Shown: positions 62,352 to 64,000 of the stretch, in pieces | Layout: each line of letters starts with the position of its first letter | Numbering within the stretch: position 1 is the stretch's first letter | Assembly (NCBI GenBank): GCA_023388075.1 | Contig: JAEWGX010000013.1 | Location: 39,976-103,975 of the forward strand | Length of the DNA: 64,000 nt | Direction of reading: 5' to 3' | Origin: Pseudomonadota bacterium | GTDB taxonomy: Bacteria > Pseudomonadota > Gammaproteobacteria > Burkholderiales > Burkholderiaceae_E | The notes under the pieces: generated by a model | Databases searched by the model: none | The model's input: the letters and a program-made list of their open reading frames with translations, nothing else | Told to the model about the DNA's origin: nothing | Program-made: the position numbers and the translations under genes

Positions 62352-63356
62352 TCAGGTGGCCAGGCCTTCGAACAGGTCGCGGCCGCGGGCAAGCGCGCGC
62401 ATCTTCGCGTCGGCGATCGGCCGCTTGAGCATCCAGAAGCCGCAGTCCGGATGGATGTAGCGGACCCGGCCGGCGCCGAGCACGTTCTCGGCATGCTCGA
62501 TCGCGCGGGCCACCTGGTCCGCGCTCTCGATGTCCGTCGCCTTGATGTCGACCACGCCCAGGCCGAAGCCGATCTCGGGGCGCAGGTCCTTGAAGGCGAG
62601 CATCTCTTCCGGCGGCCGATGGGCGCATTCCAGCACGACGTGGTCCGCGTGCAGCGCGTTCAGGTACTGCATCAGCTTGTCCCAGCTGCCCTTCTGGATC
62701 GTCTGTCCGCCGTAGTTGCCGAAGCAGAGGTGAACCGCCGGTGTTCCCTGGACCGCGTCCAGCATGCGGTTGATGGCCGATGCCGCCCACTCCCATTCTT
62801 CGGGATGTCCGGGCAGGTTGGCCTCGTCGATCTGGACCACGTCGGCGTCCAGGTGCCTGATCTGCTGGGCGAGCGCGTCCGCGATCGCGTGCGCGAGCTC
62901 CGGCGTGTCACGGTAGTGCTTGTTGATCAGCGTCTTGGCCAGCATGTGCGGGCCGGTGACGGTGAACTTGAACGGGTTGGTGGCGAGCGCCTTGGCCCGC
63001 GCGCAGGCCAGCGGGAGATCCAGGCTGCCGTGGCCGATCGGGCCGATGACCGTGCCGGGCGGCCGGGTGCGGAACTTCATGCCGGTGCTGGAGCGGTACG
63101 CCATCAGCTCCTCGAAGGAGAAGCGCTGAGTCACCCCGTCCATCGGCCGGACGAAATATTCGATCATGCCGTTGGTCTCGGGGTGGTTGATGTCGAACCG
63201 GTAGAGCTCGCCATCGCAGACCACCTCGACCCCCGCCTGCTCCTGGATGTCGATGACGACCCGGGTGGCGTCCATCAGGGCCTGCTCCGAGGGGCTGGCC
63301 ACCAGCCATTCGGGGACGGGATAGGAGCCGACGACGGTCGTGCGAATGCGGGGCAT
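62352..63356 (-). CDS. cobalamin-independent methionine synthase (MetE C-terminal)-like protein
   Basis: 334 residues, the size of the catalytic half of MetE. The start MPRIRTTVVGSYPVPEWL and zinc-ligand motifs HLCFGN (near 204) and PDCGFW (near 309) with a Glu between them match the UROD/MetE superfamily of zinc thiol-transferases. Homologues without the N-terminal half serve as methyl- or alkyltransferases in catabolism. It is divergent from the PhyH gene with its own operator and promoter. Confidence 0.87.
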   Translation of the reverse strand: MPRIRTTVVGSYPVPEWLVASPSEQALMDATRVVIDIQEQAGVEVVCDGELYRFDINHPETNGMIEYFVRPMDGVTQRFSFEELMAYRSSTGMKFRTRPPGTVIGPIGHGSLDLPLACARAKALATNPFKFTVTGPHMLAKTLINKHYRDTPELAHAIADALAQQIRHLDADVVQIDEANLPGHPEEWEWAASAINRMLDAVQGTPAVHLCFGNYGGQTIQKGSWDKLMQYLNALHADHVVLECAHRPPEEMLAFKDLRPEIGFGLGVVDIKATDIESADQVARAIEHAENVLGAGRVRYIHPDCGFWMLKRPIADAKMRALARGRDLFEGLAT

Positions 63357-63362
63357 CGTTAA

Positions 63363-63421
63363 TTAACCAGTTGGTGATAAGGGAAACGACCGATGGTAAT
63401 GCCCGAGCGGGCCACCTTCAA
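63363..63421 (-). promoter_or_regulatory. promoter and TetR-type operator before the MetE-like gene
   Basis: On the minus strand TTGAAG (63421-63416), 17-bp spacer, TACCAT (63398-63393). Operator TTAACC-AGTT-GGTGAT at 63363-63378 (plus strand orientation) begins 14 bp after the -10, just upstream of the ATG at 63356. Back-to-back with the PhyH promoter. Confidence 0.58.
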
Positions 63422-63426
63422 GCGCG

Positions 63427-63473
63427 TTGACTAGCGGCCGCCGCCAAGCGTACATTATTAACCGGACAGTTAA
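63427..63473 (+). promoter_or_regulatory. promoter and TetR-type operator before the PhyH-like gene
   Basis: TTGACT at 63427-63432, 18-bp spacer, TACATT at 63451-63456: the best promoter of the set. Operator TTAACC-GGAC-AGTTAA at 63458-63473 is the most symmetric copy and begins 1 bp after the -10. Confidence 0.65.
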
Positions 63474-63545
63474 TACTTAACTATACCCGCGGCGCCATTC
63501 ATTGGCGCCAGCCATTCAAGGGCACCATTTTCACGGAGGCGACTG

Positions 63546-64000
63546 ATGACGCTCACGGAAGCCGACATCGCACGCTACCGCCACGCCGGCCATCTCACCG
63601 TGCCCGGCGTGTTCGATCGCGACCGGATGACCGCGGTGATCGAGGACATCCAGCGCTGGGGCGAGGAGTTCCTGGCGGAGCTGCCGTCCGAACAGCGCGC
63701 CTGGTACGTGGACGGCGGCGTGAAGGCCCGCAGCGTCCTGCGCAAGCTGGACAATCCGCACCACCACCGCGAGTCGGTCCGCGCGCTGGCGCGGTCGCCG
63801 GCGCTGGTGGGCCTGGTGGAGCAACTCATCGGGCCGGGCGTCTCGGTCTACTTCAGCCAGATCTTCTTCAAGCCGCCGGAAGGGGGCGGGCCGAAGCCGG
63901 CCCACCAGGACAACTTCTACTTCGGGCCCAACGACGCCGAGGGCGTGGTCACCGCGTGGATCGCGCTCGACGACGCGACGCTGGAGAACGGCTGTCTCTA
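63546..64000 (+). CDS. phytanoyl-CoA dioxygenase (PhyH)-like, 3' end beyond the window
   Basis: The first 151 residues are seen. The Fe(II)/2-oxoglutarate family start is typical: MTLTEADIARYRHAGHLTVPGVF (the first helix and turn), and the metal-binding His-x-Asp is present as HQDNFYFG near residue 119. The second His and the 2-oxoglutarate Arg should lie past the end. ATG at 63546 with GGAGG 7 nt upstream. It hydroxylates an unknown small molecule and is controlled by the motif at 63458. Confidence 0.88.
   Translation, partial: MTLTEADIARYRHAGHLTVPGVFDRDRMTAVIEDIQRWGEEFLAELPSEQRAWYVDGGVKARSVLRKLDNPHHHRESVRALARSPALVGLVEQLIGPGVSVYFSQIFFKPPEGGGPKPAHQDNFYFGPNDAEGVVTAWIALDDATLENGCL

Noticed and set aside
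1..64000. CRISPR array, IS element, prophage, rRNA
   Set aside because: No regular spacer-repeat, transposase, phage structural gene or rRNA sequence was seen.

Overview
The window is high-GC DNA (roughly two thirds G+C or more) from a betaproteobacterium, most likely Burkholderiales. I infer this from the queA-tgt-yajC-secD-secF gene order, a split pntAA/pntAB/pntB transhydrogenase, a cytochrome c' next to a cytochrome b561, five Bug/TctC periplasmic receptors within 17 kb, and the codon usage. No rRNA, CRISPR array, insertion sequence or prophage was found. No gap between genes exceeds 300 bp.

Layout. 0-19 kb is mostly housekeeping: transhydrogenase, mnmA, a GltB-like protein, purB, cytochrome c'/b561, the queA-tgt-yajC-secDF operon, tRNA-Leu(CAA), an HMG-CoA-lyase-like gene, and a divergent Hfq-like protein. 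18.7-19.5 kb holds a TMEM165/UPF0016-type manganese exporter behind a clear yybP-ykoY manganese riboswitch. The exporter appears to start at CTG, so simple ORF calling loses its first 37 codons. 20-25.6 kb has an SDR and a SnoaL/ABM/zinc-ribbon protein divergent from a large AfsR-like (BTAD-ATPase-TPR) regulator. rlmJ follows.

26.5-45.8 kb is a catabolic and uptake region. A LysR gene is divergent from an amidohydrolase, SDR, Bug receptor, CMD and EthD cluster. Then come an MscS channel, a TetR regulator, a complete tripartite tricarboxylate transporter (TctC-TctB-TctA) with a sugar-phosphate-isomerase-like protein, another Bug receptor, a SerA-like dehydrogenase, and a DUF3604 PHP protein with a mandelate-racemase-type enolase enzyme and two more Bug receptors. 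45.8-52.8 kb is miscellaneous: an HNH/DUF222 nuclease, a TDT/SLAC1 transporter, a LysR gene divergent from a decayed SDR pseudogene, two lipoproteins and an SH3b protein.

52.8-64 kb is a second uptake and catabolic block. It has an NMT1-type ABC system (two receptors, two permeases, one ATPase) interleaved with an enolase-superfamily enzyme and a DapA-like aldolase, then a GNAT, an epimerase, a MetE-like methyltransferase and a phytanoyl-CoA-dioxygenase-like gene cut by the window end.

The most interesting signal joins the two catabolic regions. Five copies of a 16-bp pseudo-palindrome (TTAACC-N4-GGTTAA type) lie in four intergenic regions, each just downstream of a recognisable -35/-10 pair: before the tct operon, the DUF3604 operon, the ABC receptor, and both arms of the MetE-like/PhyH divergent pair. 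The geometry is that of a repressor operator, and the only TetR gene in the window (33031-33855) lies beside the first copy. I infer one TetR-controlled uptake/degradation regulon whose substrate is unknown.

A second oddity is two genes (5242 and 32911) with a perfect AGGAGG 6-7 nt before an in-frame ATC and no conventional start that fits.
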